A program made the translations under genes and the position numbers. A DNA stretch of 40,288 nt from Sulfobacillus sp. (GTDB taxonomy: Bacteria > Bacillota > Sulfobacillia > Sulfobacillales > Sulfobacillaceae): contig DAHWKJ010000045.1 of NCBI GenBank assembly GCA_027343695.1, forward strand, positions 1 to 40,288, given 5' to 3'. This document shows, one piece after another, positions 26,319-34,479 of the stretch. Numbering within the stretch: position 1 is the stretch's first letter; every line of letters begins with the position of its first letter. The notes below the pieces were generated by a model, which was not told where the DNA came from, made no database searches, and saw only the letters and a list, made by a program, of their open reading frames with translations.

Positions 26319-26840
26319 AGCCATCCGCATAACCATGAACAATCGGGTGTTCTGCAGCACAAAATATTCCATGAAGCCGCTGACGTTGACGGTCCCAGTC
26401 AGGTGATAGGCGCCCAGCGGAGGTAGTTGCTTATTGACGCCGGCCCCTGGCTTCAGGGGCCCGGGGCCAATAACGATGGTCCCCACGTCGTTGAGTTTTC
26501 CCAGAGAGGCATCGATAGCTAAGATCCGCCGTTGGCTCAAATCCGGATGTTGCTTTAATAAGTTCTGTAAGTTAGCCGCGTGAATGGGTCGTTCCATCGA
26601 GCCCCACACCGGGATCGAGGATAATCGGTGGGTCAATTCGCTTCCCACCAGCGGCCCCAGCGCGTCGCCCGTGGATCGGTCGGTACCAATACACAAGATG
26701 CCCTCGGGTGGTCCGTCCTGGCGCCATAGCCAACGTAAGGCTTGCACCGCAGTGCGCAAGTCTTCTTGGCCATCGGTGGTAAAACGAGCTTCGCTGCCCT
26801 GGCCCTGGGTCCCGGGAGTCGGCACTAAAGAATCACCCAA
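26277..26840 (-). CDS. yyaC: spore protease YyaC-like protein
   Basis: A 187-residue protein of the YyaC/DUF1256 family, related in fold to the germination protease GPR and HybD. The marks are CIGTDRSTGDALGPLVG, ILAIDASLGK and NVSGFMEYFVLQNTRLFMVM. It is found only in endospore formers. The start is TTG at 26840, eight bases after CGGAGG. It is one of the few minus-strand genes right of the origin, and its 3' end overlaps the DUF4446 gene by 42 bases. A sigma-F/G-like promoter precedes it, suggesting forespore expression. Confidence 0.92.
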   Translation of the reverse strand: MGDSLVPTPGTQGQGSEARFTTDGQEDLRTAVQALRWLWRQDGPPEGILCIGTDRSTGDALGPLVGSELTHRLSSIPVWGSMERPIHAANLQNLLKQHPDLSQRRILAIDASLGKLNDVGTIVIGPGPLKPGAGVNKQLPPLGAYHLTGTVNVSGFMEYFVLQNTRLFMVMRMASFIAGAVSRSLSA

Positions 26841-26869
26841 TACTCACGCCTCCGATTGTCTTCTAAGAC

Positions 26870-26899
26870 TATTTTACCCGAGTTGAGTCATAGAAGTAC
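26870..26899 (-). promoter_or_regulatory. candidate sigma-F/G promoter of yyaC
   Basis: On the minus strand GGGTAAAATA (26870-26879) matches the sigma-F -10 consensus GGHHANAHTR at nine of ten positions. A 15-base spacer separates it from GTACT (26895-26899), a weak match to GYATR. Confidence 0.35.
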
Positions 26900-26925
26900 C
26901 ACAGATCATAAGGAGGGACAAGGCG

Positions 26926-27888
26926 ATGCGGTGGGTGAAGGTGGGGCTAACGTATGTCGGGGCGATTATGGGAGCTGGGTTCGCAAGCGGCCAGGAGATT
27001 TATCAGTTTTTTTCGCGTTACGGCCGGTGGGGCACTGTAGGGATACTGCTCGCAGGAATTTTGTTTTTTCTGATTGGATGGCGTGCGCTGGAACAAGGGC
27101 GACGCCACTTCGGGAATCCTGCCCTAGGACGAGGGGGTTTGGGCGGGGTGACGGAGGGGCTGACACTGGCTTTTTTGGTGGTCGGCCTTGGGGTGGTGGT
27201 GGCCGGTGGAGCCGCTACGATGCATCAGTTGATTGGGGTTTCTTTGTGGTTGGGGAGCGGTCTCACTTTAGCCTTAATTTTGGTGGTGGTATTTCGCGGG
27301 GCACAAGCGGTCATGTGGGTGAATACCGTCGTGGTACCTTATCTGATGGTGCTTACTGTAGTGGTGGCATTGGTCTATGTTCCTCGAGGAACATCTTTAG
27401 CACCCCGCTCGTCCGCGACTCCACATGGGTGGGCTTTGTCAGCCTTGTTGTATGTGTCGTATAATGTCTTCACGGCAATTTTGGTTCTGTTCACACTGGG
27501 GCGTTCGTTGCCTTCGCGCCGATCTTCAGGACTCGCCGCGCTACTTGGAGCAATCTTGTTGACAGGGATGGCGTGGTTAGAACACCGGGTGTTAGTAGGC
27601 TTGCCGGTCGTGGGTGATTTGCCGTTACTGGATACTGCGAGGCGCATCCATCCGACATTAGGTATCTTGTTTGGGGTGAGTCTGTGGTTGGCCCTCATTA
27701 CGACCGGGGTCGCGGAGGCGTTTGCATTCGTGCAACGGGTGGGTCGTGGCTGGGGACTCGGGTTAATTGGGGTTCTCCCTGTGACTTTCTTTGGATTTCA
27801 AGGATTAGTGGCGACGTTGTATCCCTTAATGGGTGGTGTGGCCGTGATGATTTGGGCCCCGTTATTGAAGTCGGTTAAACATCGTTAA
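26926..27888 (+). CDS. YkvI-like membrane protein (APC superfamily)
   Basis: A 320-residue protein with about ten membrane helices. The first helix carries GAIMGAGFASGQEIYQFF, the hallmark of the YkvI family (LeuT-like/spore germination GerAB-related fold), where unwound helix 1 binds substrate and ion. AAGGAGGG precedes the ATG. The gene contains a second perfect putative parS palindrome at 27378-27393, read as VYVPRGTS. The transported substrate is unknown. Confidence 0.82.
   Translation: MRWVKVGLTYVGAIMGAGFASGQEIYQFFSRYGRWGTVGILLAGILFFLIGWRALEQGRRHFGNPALGRGGLGGVTEGLTLAFLVVGLGVVVAGGAATMHQLIGVSLWLGSGLTLALILVVVFRGAQAVMWVNTVVVPYLMVLTVVVALVYVPRGTSLAPRSSATPHGWALSALLYVSYNVFTAILVLFTLGRSLPSRRSSGLAALLGAILLTGMAWLEHRVLVGLPVVGDLPLLDTARRIHPTLGILFGVSLWLALITTGVAEAFAFVQRVGRGWGLGLIGVLPVTFFGFQGLVATLYPLMGGVAVMIWAPLLKSVKHR
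27378..27393. other. parS: putative parS site 2 (inside coding sequence)
   Basis: TGTTCCTCGAGGAACA, identical to the site after parB, within the ykvI-like gene at codons for VYVPRGTS. Chance recurrence of a 16-mer within 2.4 kb is very unlikely. ParB sites are often inside genes. Confidence 0.68.
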
Positions 27889-27911
27889 TATTGGCTATAG
27901 GTGGCGTGACA

Positions 27912-28505
27912 GTGGAAGTTTGGGACATTGCAGGACAAAAAATGCTTATGGAAGGGACTCAGGCTTGGCAGTCCGGGCATCGCGACGAGGCTATGGGTCT
28001 GTTTCAAGCGGTAGTCGATCAGTATCCGGAACGTCCGGAAGGGTATAACAAAATAGGTGTGATTTACGCCCAAACCGGTGAGCTGGAGGCGGCCGAACGC
28101 TACTTTCTCACGGCACTAACCAAGGACCGTGCGCATGCACCATCCTTGACGAATTTGGGAAATATTTATTTGGAACGTGGTGAACTGGACAATGCCATCC
28201 AGCATTACACGTTGGCGTTGGCAGCGGATGCTAATTATGCGCCGGCTCATCGTAACCTTTCTGTGGCGTACCGCAAACAAGGTCATCTCAATCGATCGGT
28301 GACGCACCTTAAGCGCTCCCAACGCTTAGAAACGCAACGGCAACGGGAGGACTTTCGCACCGAACGGGCCCTGCGTACGGGTCATGCACCTCCTGCACAG
28401 AAGGCTCGGGGCAACGGGCGGTTTGCGCTGTCGTCTCGGAACATTTGGTGGATAGTCATTATTGGTGTGGCACTGTACCTTACCGTGAAGGCGGGCCATT
28501 TGTGA
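27912..28505 (+). CDS. TPR protein with C-terminal membrane anchor
   Basis: A protein of about 197 residues with three tetratricopeptide repeats in the first two thirds (PEGYNKIGVIYAQTGELEAAERYFLTAL, then PSLTNLGNIYLERGELDNAIQHYTLAL, then PAHRNLSVAYRKQG). A basic linker and a final membrane helix (NIWWIVIIGVALYLTVKAGHL) suggest a tail anchor with the repeats in the cytoplasm. I choose GTG 27912 because AGGTGG is eight bases upstream; TTG 27891 or GTG 27906 are possible. It overlaps the next gene's start (TGATG). Partners unknown. Confidence 0.75.
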   Translation: MEVWDIAGQKMLMEGTQAWQSGHRDEAMGLFQAVVDQYPERPEGYNKIGVIYAQTGELEAAERYFLTALTKDRAHAPSLTNLGNIYLERGELDNAIQHYTLALAADANYAPAHRNLSVAYRKQGHLNRSVTHLKRSQRLETQRQREDFRTERALRTGHAPPAQKARGNGRFALSSRNIWWIVIIGVALYLTVKAGHL

Positions 28506-28861
28506 TGCGGCGATGGTACGTGATAGTGGGCGTGGTTATGGCCGTCTTGCTGCCAATCTTGGTAGCGCTCAATGTGTCGCCTTTACTCAATCATTTGCCT
28601 CTCCTGGCTGTGTACCCCGTGGCGTTTGGGGTGGTGGCGTTGTCGGGGCAGCTCGGTCTTGTGGTGAAACGACTAGATCAGCGATATCCTGCGGTGTCCC
28701 TGGTCCGTGACGTACTCATCGCCGTGGCCGCAGGATTCGGTGCCTATTGGGCGACACGATTGATGATTCTTCGCGGCGGAGGCCCTACTGATCCAGCTCT
28801 GCTCGCGGTGGTGTGTACGTACCTTTTGATGGCGTGGCAGGCACCCAGTCGTAGACGTTAA
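28505..28861 (+). CDS. small membrane protein of unknown function
   Basis: A 118-residue protein with four hydrophobic segments (about 5-22, 30-50, 68-88 and 97-112). The ATG overlaps the TPR gene's stop codon, so translation is coupled. No family recognised. The segment GPTDPALLAVVCTYLLMAWQAPSRRR ends with a basic tail. Coupling to the TPR protein suggests the two may form a membrane unit; this is inference. Confidence 0.65.
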   Translation: MRRWYVIVGVVMAVLLPILVALNVSPLLNHLPLLAVYPVAFGVVALSGQLGLVVKRLDQRYPAVSLVRDVLIAVAAGFGAYWATRLMILRGGGPTDPALLAVVCTYLLMAWQAPSRRR

Positions 28862-28926
28862 ACCTTTGTCCAGACCAGAATCAGGGTTGCGCAATTTAAA
28901 AATATGCTTTAAGGGAGACGCCTTCG

Positions 28927-29493
28927 ATGGACTGGATCGACCTCGCCGTCATTGCGTATATCGTTATCGGGGCTTTCAGTGGCTTGCGACGGGGATTGAT
29001 ACTCGTGTTGTTTAGCTTGGCAGGCTATGTTGTAGGAGTGGCTCTGGCGGCTCATTACCAAAAGGCCGCCACAGCGATGTTAATGACGTCGTTACCGGTG
29101 GGGAAATGGACAGCGCATTTATTGCCGGCACCCGCGACACATATTCCGGGTGCTCATCTTGAGGCATTGAACCTGGCTCATGTGATCGTCGGGTTGCTCG
29201 TGTTCCTCCTGATTATTGGCGCGACAGAATTTGTTGGTCGTTTAATCGGCGAAGTGATAACTCGTCTAATCGGGTCCTTCAAGGTGACCGGGATGCTCAA
29301 TAAAGTGGGCGGTGGGTTGGCGGGCCTTGCGGAGCATGGGGTGGTGGTGGGGATTGTGTTGACGATTGTGCTCGCATTGCCCATGATCGCCCATAGCCCA
29401 ATATCTCGGGAGCTTCATCGCGCGCCACTTGCTATGCTGTTTGTGGGATGGTTTGGTCATATTAGTCGAATGGGTGGCGGTTTTTTCTTATGA
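28927..29493 (+). CDS. CvpA family membrane protein
   Basis: A 188-residue protein with four membrane helices. MDWIDLAVIAYIVIGAFSGLRRGLILVLFSLAGYVVG is the typical CvpA N-terminus, and the region around ATEFVGRLIGEVITRLIGSF fits the second half. CvpA is linked to colicin V production in Escherichia coli; its general role is envelope maintenance. The ATG overlaps the next gene, mscS, by four bases (ATGA). Confidence 0.85.
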   Translation: MDWIDLAVIAYIVIGAFSGLRRGLILVLFSLAGYVVGVALAAHYQKAATAMLMTSLPVGKWTAHLLPAPATHIPGAHLEALNLAHVIVGLLVFLLIIGATEFVGRLIGEVITRLIGSFKVTGMLNKVGGGLAGLAEHGVVVGIVLTIVLALPMIAHSPISRELHRAPLAMLFVGWFGHISRMGGGFFL

Positions 29494-30290
29494 AACACAT
29501 CTTAAGTAACTACTGGATTGCTCACATCGGCCAGACCCTTATCATTTTAGTCGCAGCGGCTCTCGTGGTTCGCTTTTTTCACGCCATGCTGGGGCGGGCG
29601 GAACGCCGTGAGAGTCGTCATGGGGAGCCGTCCCGACGCGCTACGGTCTATCGTCTTTTGGCGTCTGTGATTCGCTACGTGATCGATTTCATCGCCATTG
29701 TGATGATTCTTTCGGGATTCCATGTCCAAACCACGTCGATCGTCGCCAGCGCGGGCATCTTGGGATTGGCGGTCAGCTTTGGAGCTCAAGGCTTGGTACA
29801 GGATGTGGTCACCGGGGTTTTTCTGCTTTATGAAGACCAATTTGCTGTGGGAGAACAAGTGACCTTTCCTAATCTCACCCTGTCGGGAACTGTGCGCGAA
29901 GTGGGGATTCGCATTACGCGTCTTACGGGAACCACCGGGGAATTGGTTATTGTGCCGAATCGTTTAATCTTGGAAGTTCAAAACCACTCGCGGGGAACCA
30001 GTAGTGTGGCCATTATGGTTCCTGTCTCTCCTGTCGAAAATCCCGACCGTGTTCAAGCGTCGCTGCAACGAGCCGTGGCCGTTGCGGCATCGGAAGGCAT
30101 TGTGGATGCGACCGTTACGGGAGTCACCGCGTTTGCGACGGCGCAAGTTACCTGGACGGTGTCCGCGCCGGCTACTGTCGACAATCAGTTAGCGACGGAC
30201 CGCCAGCTTCGTAAGACCATTGCGCAAGCGCTCTACCAAGACGGGATTACGTTGGCCGGGATGGCACAGAAAGGATCCACCCATGGATAG
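29490..30290 (+). CDS. small-conductance mechanosensitive channel (MscS family)
   Basis: A 266-residue channel that opens on membrane tension to relieve osmotic shock. Helices span about residues 9-28, 57-77 and the pore helix at 85-112 (IVASAGILGLAVSFGAQGLVQDVVTGVFLL), with the Gly/Ala packing of MscS TM3. The beta domain follows (FAVGEQVTF...GTVREVGIRITRL) with VIVPNRLI typical of the family. Like YkuT, it has just three helices. It is translationally coupled to cvpA and overlaps the DUF951 gene by eight bases. Confidence 0.93.
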   Translation: MKHILSNYWIAHIGQTLIILVAAALVVRFFHAMLGRAERRESRHGEPSRRATVYRLLASVIRYVIDFIAIVMILSGFHVQTTSIVASAGILGLAVSFGAQGLVQDVVTGVFLLYEDQFAVGEQVTFPNLTLSGTVREVGIRITRLTGTTGELVIVPNRLILEVQNHSRGTSSVAIMVPVSPVENPDRVQASLQRAVAVAASEGIVDATVTGVTAFATAQVTWTVSAPATVDNQLATDRQLRKTIAQALYQDGITLAGMAQKGSTHG

Positions 30291-30489
30291 GCCTCAATAC
30301 CATCTCAATGATATCGTTGAACTCAAAAAGCCCCATCCCTGTGGCAGCAAAACGTGGGTGATTACCCGCACCGGCATCGATTTTGCCCTGCGATGCCAGG
30401 GGTGTAACCACCGGATTATGATCACCCGGAAAGACTTCGAGCGTTCTGTCAAAAGGATTATCCAAGCATCGCCTCCGGCTCCTCAATGA
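30283..30489 (+). CDS. DUF951 protein
   Basis: A 68-residue protein. HLNDIVELKKPHPCGSKTWVITRTGIDFALRCQGCNHRIMITRKDFER fits DUF951, found in Firmicutes just upstream of rpsF or next to mscS. The Cys residues (HPCG, CQGC) may bind zinc. The ATG at 30283 overlaps the mscS end. Function unknown; often seen in Clostridia and Bacilli (YyaB/YyzM area). Confidence 0.88.
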   Translation: MDRPQYHLNDIVELKKPHPCGSKTWVITRTGIDFALRCQGCNHRIMITRKDFERSVKRIIQASPPAPQ

Positions 30490-30490
30490 A

Positions 30491-30519
30491 TTGCCACGGT
30501 TGATGAGACCTGCTATAAT
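30491..30519 (+). promoter_or_regulatory. rpsF promoter and leader
   Basis: TTGCCA (30491-30496), 17 bases, then TATAAT (30514-30519). The leader before rpsF can form CTCCG-TGCAATA-CGGAG (30552-30568) and CCCAC/GTGGG (about 30573-30586) hairpins. S6:S18 leaders in many bacteria fold a comparable RNA for autoregulation, but I cannot confirm the motif. Confidence 0.7.
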
Positions 30520-30610
30520 CATGACCGTATGGGACATTCCCACACCACCCTGCTCCGGTGCAATACGGAGCCCCCACACCCGTGGGTGACCGTGGAGGAG
30601 GTGAAAAGTA

Positions 30611-30919
30611 TTGGCTCACTATGAGCTCATGTATATTTTGAAGCCGGACCTTGGCGAAGAACAAGTGGCCGCTGACATCGAGCGTTTCAATCAAACCATC
30701 CAACAGCAAAATGGCCTAGTCGAAAAAACTGAGAAATGGGGACGCCGTAAGCTTGCCTATGAAATTAACGGGCACAGCGAAGGGTTCTACATGGTGGTAA
30801 CGTTTACCGGCGAAGGCGGAATCGGTAACGAATTGACCCGTGTGTTAAAGATTCATGATGATGTAATACGGTCTATCGTAGTCCGGATCGATGAAGACGA
30901 CGACAAAAAACCAGAATAG
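30611..30919 (+). CDS. rpsF: ribosomal protein bS6
   Basis: A 102-residue small-subunit protein. The N-terminus AHYELMYILKPDLGEEQVAADIERF and the middle WGRRKLAYEINGHSEGFYMVVTF are typical bS6; the acidic tail DEDDDKKPE is also a family trait. The start codon is TTG, seven bases after GGAGGAGGTG, unusual for a ribosomal protein; the nearest ATG, at 30620, would remove the conserved first residues. It binds uS15-rRNA with bS18. First of the rpsF-ssb-rpsR operon. Confidence 0.97.
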   Translation: MAHYELMYILKPDLGEEQVAADIERFNQTIQQQNGLVEKTEKWGRRKLAYEINGHSEGFYMVVTFTGEGGIGNELTRVLKIHDDVIRSIVVRIDEDDDKKPE

Positions 30920-30938
30920 CTAGCCGGGGGAGGACGTT

Positions 30939-31325
30939 ATGTTAAATCGCATTATCCTCATTGGTCGTTTGACTCGGGACCCCGAATTGCGTTATACGCC
31001 CCAGGGGGTTCCAGTAGCCTCGTTTGCGCTTGCGGTCGATCGTCCGTTTTCCAACCAGCAAGGTCAACGCGAGGCAGATTTTATCGACTGCATTGCGTGG
31101 CGTAAGTTGGGAGAAACGGTAGGTAATCACCTCACAAAAGGCCGTTTGGTGGCCGTTGAGGGACGCCTACAAGTGCGGAGCTATGAAGCACAAGATGGGA
31201 CGAAACGCCGAGTCTCTGAAGTGGTCGCCGATAGTGTGCGGTTTTTGGACCGACCCCGTGAAGGGCAGCCTGCAGATGTACCTATGAGTGATGATGTAGC
31301 CCTCCCTGACGACTTGCCCTTTTAA
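30939..31325 (+). CDS. ssb: single-stranded DNA-binding protein
   Basis: A 128-residue SSB that coats single-stranded DNA as a tetramer. The OB fold covers about residues 1-105 ([33 protein letters not shown]). A short linker leads to the acidic tail [11 protein letters not shown], which recruits partner enzymes. It lies between rpsF and rpsR, as in Bacillus. It is short because its linker is only about 15 residues. Confidence 0.98.
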   Translation: MLNRIILIGRLTRDPELRYTPQGVPVASFALAVDRPFSNQQGQREADFIDCIAWRKLGETVGNHLTKGRLVAVEGRLQVRSYEAQDGTKRRVSEVVADSVRFLDRPREGQPADVPMSDDVALPDDLPF

Positions 31326-31340
31326 GAGAGGAGGTCAGTG

Positions 31341-31571
31341 ATGCGTAAGGAACGCGGGCGTCGACCCAAGAAGAAGGTTTGTGCATTTTGTGTCGATAAG
31401 GTTCACAAAGTGGACTTTAAAGAAGCTACACGATTGCGTCGTTTCATTTCGGAACGGGGAAAGATTTTACCCCGGAGAATTTCCGGAAACTGCGCGAAGC
31501 ATCAGAGGCAGTTAACGGTTGCGATCAAGCGATCGAGGACCATGGCGCTGTTGCCCTTTAGTATTGAATAG
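31341..31571 (+). CDS. rpsR: ribosomal protein bS18
   Basis: A 77-residue or slightly shorter basic protein of the small subunit. [58 protein letters not shown] is the typical series. The CAFC pair and later NCAKH form a zinc-binding C+ type motif. I choose ATG 31341; GAGGAGG lies just upstream, and a GTG at 31338 is too close. It ends the operon: a terminator hairpin follows 7 bases later. Confidence 0.97.
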   Translation: MRKERGRRPKKKVCAFCVDKVHKVDFKEATRLRRFISERGKILPRRISGNCAKHQRQLTVAIKRSRTMALLPFSIE

Positions 31572-31578
31572 ATATCAG

Positions 31579-31606
31579 GAGCACGCCGCGCGTGCTCTTT
31601 GATTTT
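31579..31606 (+). terminator. terminator after rpsR
   Basis: GAGCACG-CCGCG-CGTGCTC (31579-31597), a GC-rich hairpin, followed by TTTGATTTTT. It ends the rpsF-ssb-rpsR unit. Confidence 0.78.
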
Positions 31607-31627
31607 TAGATTGGGAGGTGGATGCAC

Positions 31628-31948
31628 GTGGACCCTAGCCACACGTCCGGCCTTTCCCGAAAATTGATGGCCGTAGACTGGCTGAAGGCCGATCTCGTTG
31701 CAGAAACGGGGCGGCTCTTTCACGCCTTGAATTCTGGAACCGAAGAGAGTGTGGTCTCGACTTTGGCTGGGGTGGTTACCTCGGCGTACGCCTTAGGACT
31801 CCGCCTGGGGATTAATCCTGAACGCCTCGAGCTTGAAGTGCAATCGGTACTCGAGGAGGCGATCGGGAACCACCAAGAACTTGAGGCCTGGTTTGGCGAT
31901 TTGAGCCGACTGCGTCACCATTTTAGCCGCCACCGGAATACCCCGTAA
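31628..31948 (+). CDS. MazG-like family protein
   Basis: About 106 residues. The segment LKADLVAETGRLFHALNSGTEESVVSTLAGVVTSAYALGLRLGINPERLELEVQ resembles the helical MazG-like family (all-alpha NTP-pyrophosphohydrolase relatives) often found next to rpsR in Firmicutes. The EExxE metal-binding residues of true MazG are not clearly present, so activity is doubtful. The start is taken as GTG 31628, nine bases after GGAGG; ATG 31622 overlaps the ribosome binding site. Confidence 0.65.
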   Translation: MDPSHTSGLSRKLMAVDWLKADLVAETGRLFHALNSGTEESVVSTLAGVVTSAYALGLRLGINPERLELEVQSVLEEAIGNHQELEAWFGDLSRLRHHFSRHRNTP

Positions 31949-32102
31949 AGATAAAAGCGATTGAAGACACTCAGAAAGTCTCGTCATTCAGTGTATGATA
32001 AGCATGTAAAAGCCACTAGTACCCCAAATCGGGGCCGAGACCATCGGTCCCTCGCGCGTAATGTAGAAAAGCGGGGAAAAACTCAAGCGAAGGAGATCAC
32101 TG

Positions 32103-32543
32103 ATGCGAGTTATCTTGCTTCAAGATGTTAAGGGAACCGGCAAGACGGGTGATGTGCTGGAGGTCAAAGATGGATATGGCCGAAACTATCTGATTCCGCG
32201 CGGGCTAGCTAGCGAGGCGACGGTCGCCAAGGAACGGGAGATAGCCGATCAAAAAGCACGAGATAAAAAACGGATTGAAAAAGAACGCGCACAGATGACA
32301 GAACTTGCCGCGACACTTAAAGATCGAGTCGTAGAAGTCACGGCCCGTGTCGGCGAAGGGGGCCGACTTTTTGGAGCGGTAACCAACGCGGATGTGGCTA
32401 AGGCACTGGAATCCATGGGCGTTAAGATTGACCGCAAGAAAATTTCATTGGACCCGTTAAAACATATGGGACAAACCACGGCGCGGATTCATCTCTATCC
32501 GGGGATCGAAACCGATATTACGGTTCAGGTTGTCGCTGAATAA
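32103..32543 (+). CDS. rplI: ribosomal protein bL9
   Basis: A 146-residue large-subunit protein. The N-domain MRVILLQDVKGTGKTGDVLEVKDGYGRNYLIPRGLA is the bL9 signature, then a long charged helix (KARDKKRIEKERAQMTELAATL) and a C-domain with GRLFGAVTNADVAKAL. GAAGGAG precedes the ATG. The 5' region contains two small hairpins (CCCC/GGGG near 32013 and GAGACC/GGTCCCTC near 32028) of unknown role. It leads to lonC and dnaB. Confidence 0.97.
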   Translation: MRVILLQDVKGTGKTGDVLEVKDGYGRNYLIPRGLASEATVAKEREIADQKARDKKRIEKERAQMTELAATLKDRVVEVTARVGEGGRLFGAVTNADVAKALESMGVKIDRKKISLDPLKHMGQTTARIHLYPGIETDITVQVVAE

Positions 32544-32574
32544 AGGGAATCGTGATGCGTAGAGGGGGAGAACT

Positions 32575-34479
32575 ATGGCGGACAAGTTGGACGACAAGAA
32601 TCCGAAACCACGTACGACCGCGCGTCGACGGCGCTCGGAGGAGTCCACCATCATTCGTCGCGTAGACGCGTTACAAGAAATCATTATGCAGATATATGGG
32701 CCAGAACGCCTCATTTTGCGGGCGGGGAAGCTCCAAGCTTTAAAGCTGCTGCGTTCACAACACGTGGAGCAGCGGGTCCTGGCGTTACAAAAACTTATCC
32801 TAGACGATCCTGGGCTGGTCTCGGTACCCGAACCCACCGCAATCCCTGTCATTCTTGATCAGCTAGAAGATGAATTGGCCGACTTGTTGGCCCGTCGTAC
32901 CTTAGAAGATGATCTGGAAAAACGTATCGCGGAAAAAATGCAGGATCGCCACGAAGAGTACGTGCGGGATATCCGCAATCAAATTCTCAAAGAGGATGGT
33001 GGGCCAGAAACACCGGAAACTTTGAAAAAGTTGGCCAAACTGACCAAACTGGACGAAGGAGGCCTCGCGGAATCCGCGCTGGAGATCATGCGTCCACAAA
33101 CGCTCGACCAGGTGGTCGGCCAAGAACCGGCTATTCAAGGACTCTTGGCTAAACTCGCGTCACCCTATCCTCAGCACGTGTTGCTATACGGACCACCCGG
33201 CGTGGGTAAGACGACCGTAGCCCGATTGGTGCTAGGCGTGGCCCGCGCGCTGAAACAAAGTCCGTTTGGGGAAGACGCGCCTTTTGTCGAGACCGATGGT
33301 ACCACTTTGCGTTGGGACCCTCGTGAAGTCACCAATCCCTTGCTCGGATCGGTGCACGATCCCATTTATCAGGGGGCCCGTCGCGATCTCGCCGAAAGTG
33401 GTATCCCCGAGCCGAAGACCGGCCTTGTGACCGAAAGTCATGGTGGAGTGTTGTTCATTGATGAAATTGGAGAAATGGATCCGGTTTTGCAAAATAAGTT
33501 GCTAAAAGTCTTAGAGGATAAACGGGTGCATTTCGACTCTCCCTATTATGATCCCCACGAACCTAACGTGCCTCAATATGTTCACAAATTGTTCCAAGAG
33601 GGGGCCCCGGCCGATTTTGTTCTCATTGGCGCGACGACTAGAAGTCCTGAGGATATTTCCCCGGCACTCCGGTCGCGATGTGCCGAAATCTATTTTGAGC
33701 CCCTAACGCCGGCTGAAGTCAGCCGGATTGCGGATAATGCGGCCGAACGGTTAGGGGTGACGATAGAACCTGGGGCGTCAAACTTGGTCACCCGCTATAC
33801 CCTCGAAGGACGACGCGCCGCAAGCTTAGTGGCCGATGCGTTTTCCGTGGCGTTTCTAGAAATCGGTACCCGGCCGGATGTCATTAAAACTGCAGTGATG
33901 CAGCAAGTGGTGAGTCGTTCGCGGCTATCGCCTGTAAACGCACCCGTCATCCTGACACCGACGGTAGGCCGATCGCTAGGGCTCGCGGTGGCGGGCTATC
34001 AGGGATTGGTGTTGGAGATTGAAGCGGCGGTATTCCCTGCAGCCGAAGCGGGTCGCGGACAATGGCGATTTAATCAAACCGCCGGTAATATGGCGAAGGA
34101 TTCCGTGTTCAATGCCGGCGCCGTCCTGCGCCGGTTGACGGGGCGTGATTTAACCCAATATGATGTTCATGTCAACGTGGTGGGAGGCGGCAATATTGAT
34201 GGGCCGTCTGCTGGGGTGGCCATTTTCACGGCCGTGTATAGTGCCCTGACGGGGACCCCAGTTCGCGCAGATTGTGCGATGACTGGAGAACTGTCGTTAT
34301 CGGGCCGCGTCAAACCGGTTGGGGGGATTCCCGAAAAGATTTTTGGGGCCCGTCAATTGGGAATCCCCCGGGTGTTAGTGCCGGACGACAACCAGGCTGA
34401 TGTGCCGGCCCTCGTCGACGGACCGGAGATTTTCTTGATTTCCACTGTGGAACAGTTACTAACTGAGGTGTTAGTGTGA
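32575..34479 (+). CDS. lonC: Lon family ATP-dependent protease, LonC (sporulation family)
   Basis: A 634-residue protein that lacks the N-terminal Lon substrate-binding domain and instead has a helical N-terminus (about 1-175). The AAA+ module has Walker A YGPPGVGKTT (about residue 204) and Walker B GGVLFIDEIGEMD. The central TDGTTLRWDPREVTNPLLGSVHDPIYQGA insert is typical of LonB/LonC rather than LonA. The protease domain has the Ser545-Lys588 dyad in DGPSAG and GGIPEKIFGA, with the standard 43-residue gap. It is known from endospore formers. It overlaps dnaB by four bases (GTGA), so the helicase is translated from the same message. Confidence 0.9.
   Translation: MADKLDDKNPKPRTTARRRRSEESTIIRRVDALQEIIMQIYGPERLILRAGKLQALKLLRSQHVEQRVLALQKLILDDPGLVSVPEPTAIPVILDQLEDELADLLARRTLEDDLEKRIAEKMQDRHEEYVRDIRNQILKEDGGPETPETLKKLAKLTKLDEGGLAESALEIMRPQTLDQVVGQEPAIQGLLAKLASPYPQHVLLYGPPGVGKTTVARLVLGVARALKQSPFGEDAPFVETDGTTLRWDPREVTNPLLGSVHDPIYQGARRDLAESGIPEPKTGLVTESHGGVLFIDEIGEMDPVLQNKLLKVLEDKRVHFDSPYYDPHEPNVPQYVHKLFQEGAPADFVLIGATTRSPEDISPALRSRCAEIYFEPLTPAEVSRIADNAAERLGVTIEPGASNLVTRYTLEGRRAASLVADAFSVAFLEIGTRPDVIKTAVMQQVVSRSRLSPVNAPVILTPTVGRSLGLAVAGYQGLVLEIEAAVFPAAEAGRGQWRFNQTAGNMAKDSVFNAGAVLRRLTGRDLTQYDVHVNVVGGGNIDGPSAGVAIFTAVYSALTGTPVRADCAMTGELSLSGRVKPVGGIPEKIFGARQLGIPRVLVPDDNQADVPALVDGPEIFLISTVEQLLTEVLV

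Noticed and set aside
26442-26461. GGCCCCTG-GCTT-CAGGGGCC hairpin as a terminator for the DUF4446 gene
   Set aside because: Strong stem but no T run on either strand; it lies in yyaC codons and is probably coding.
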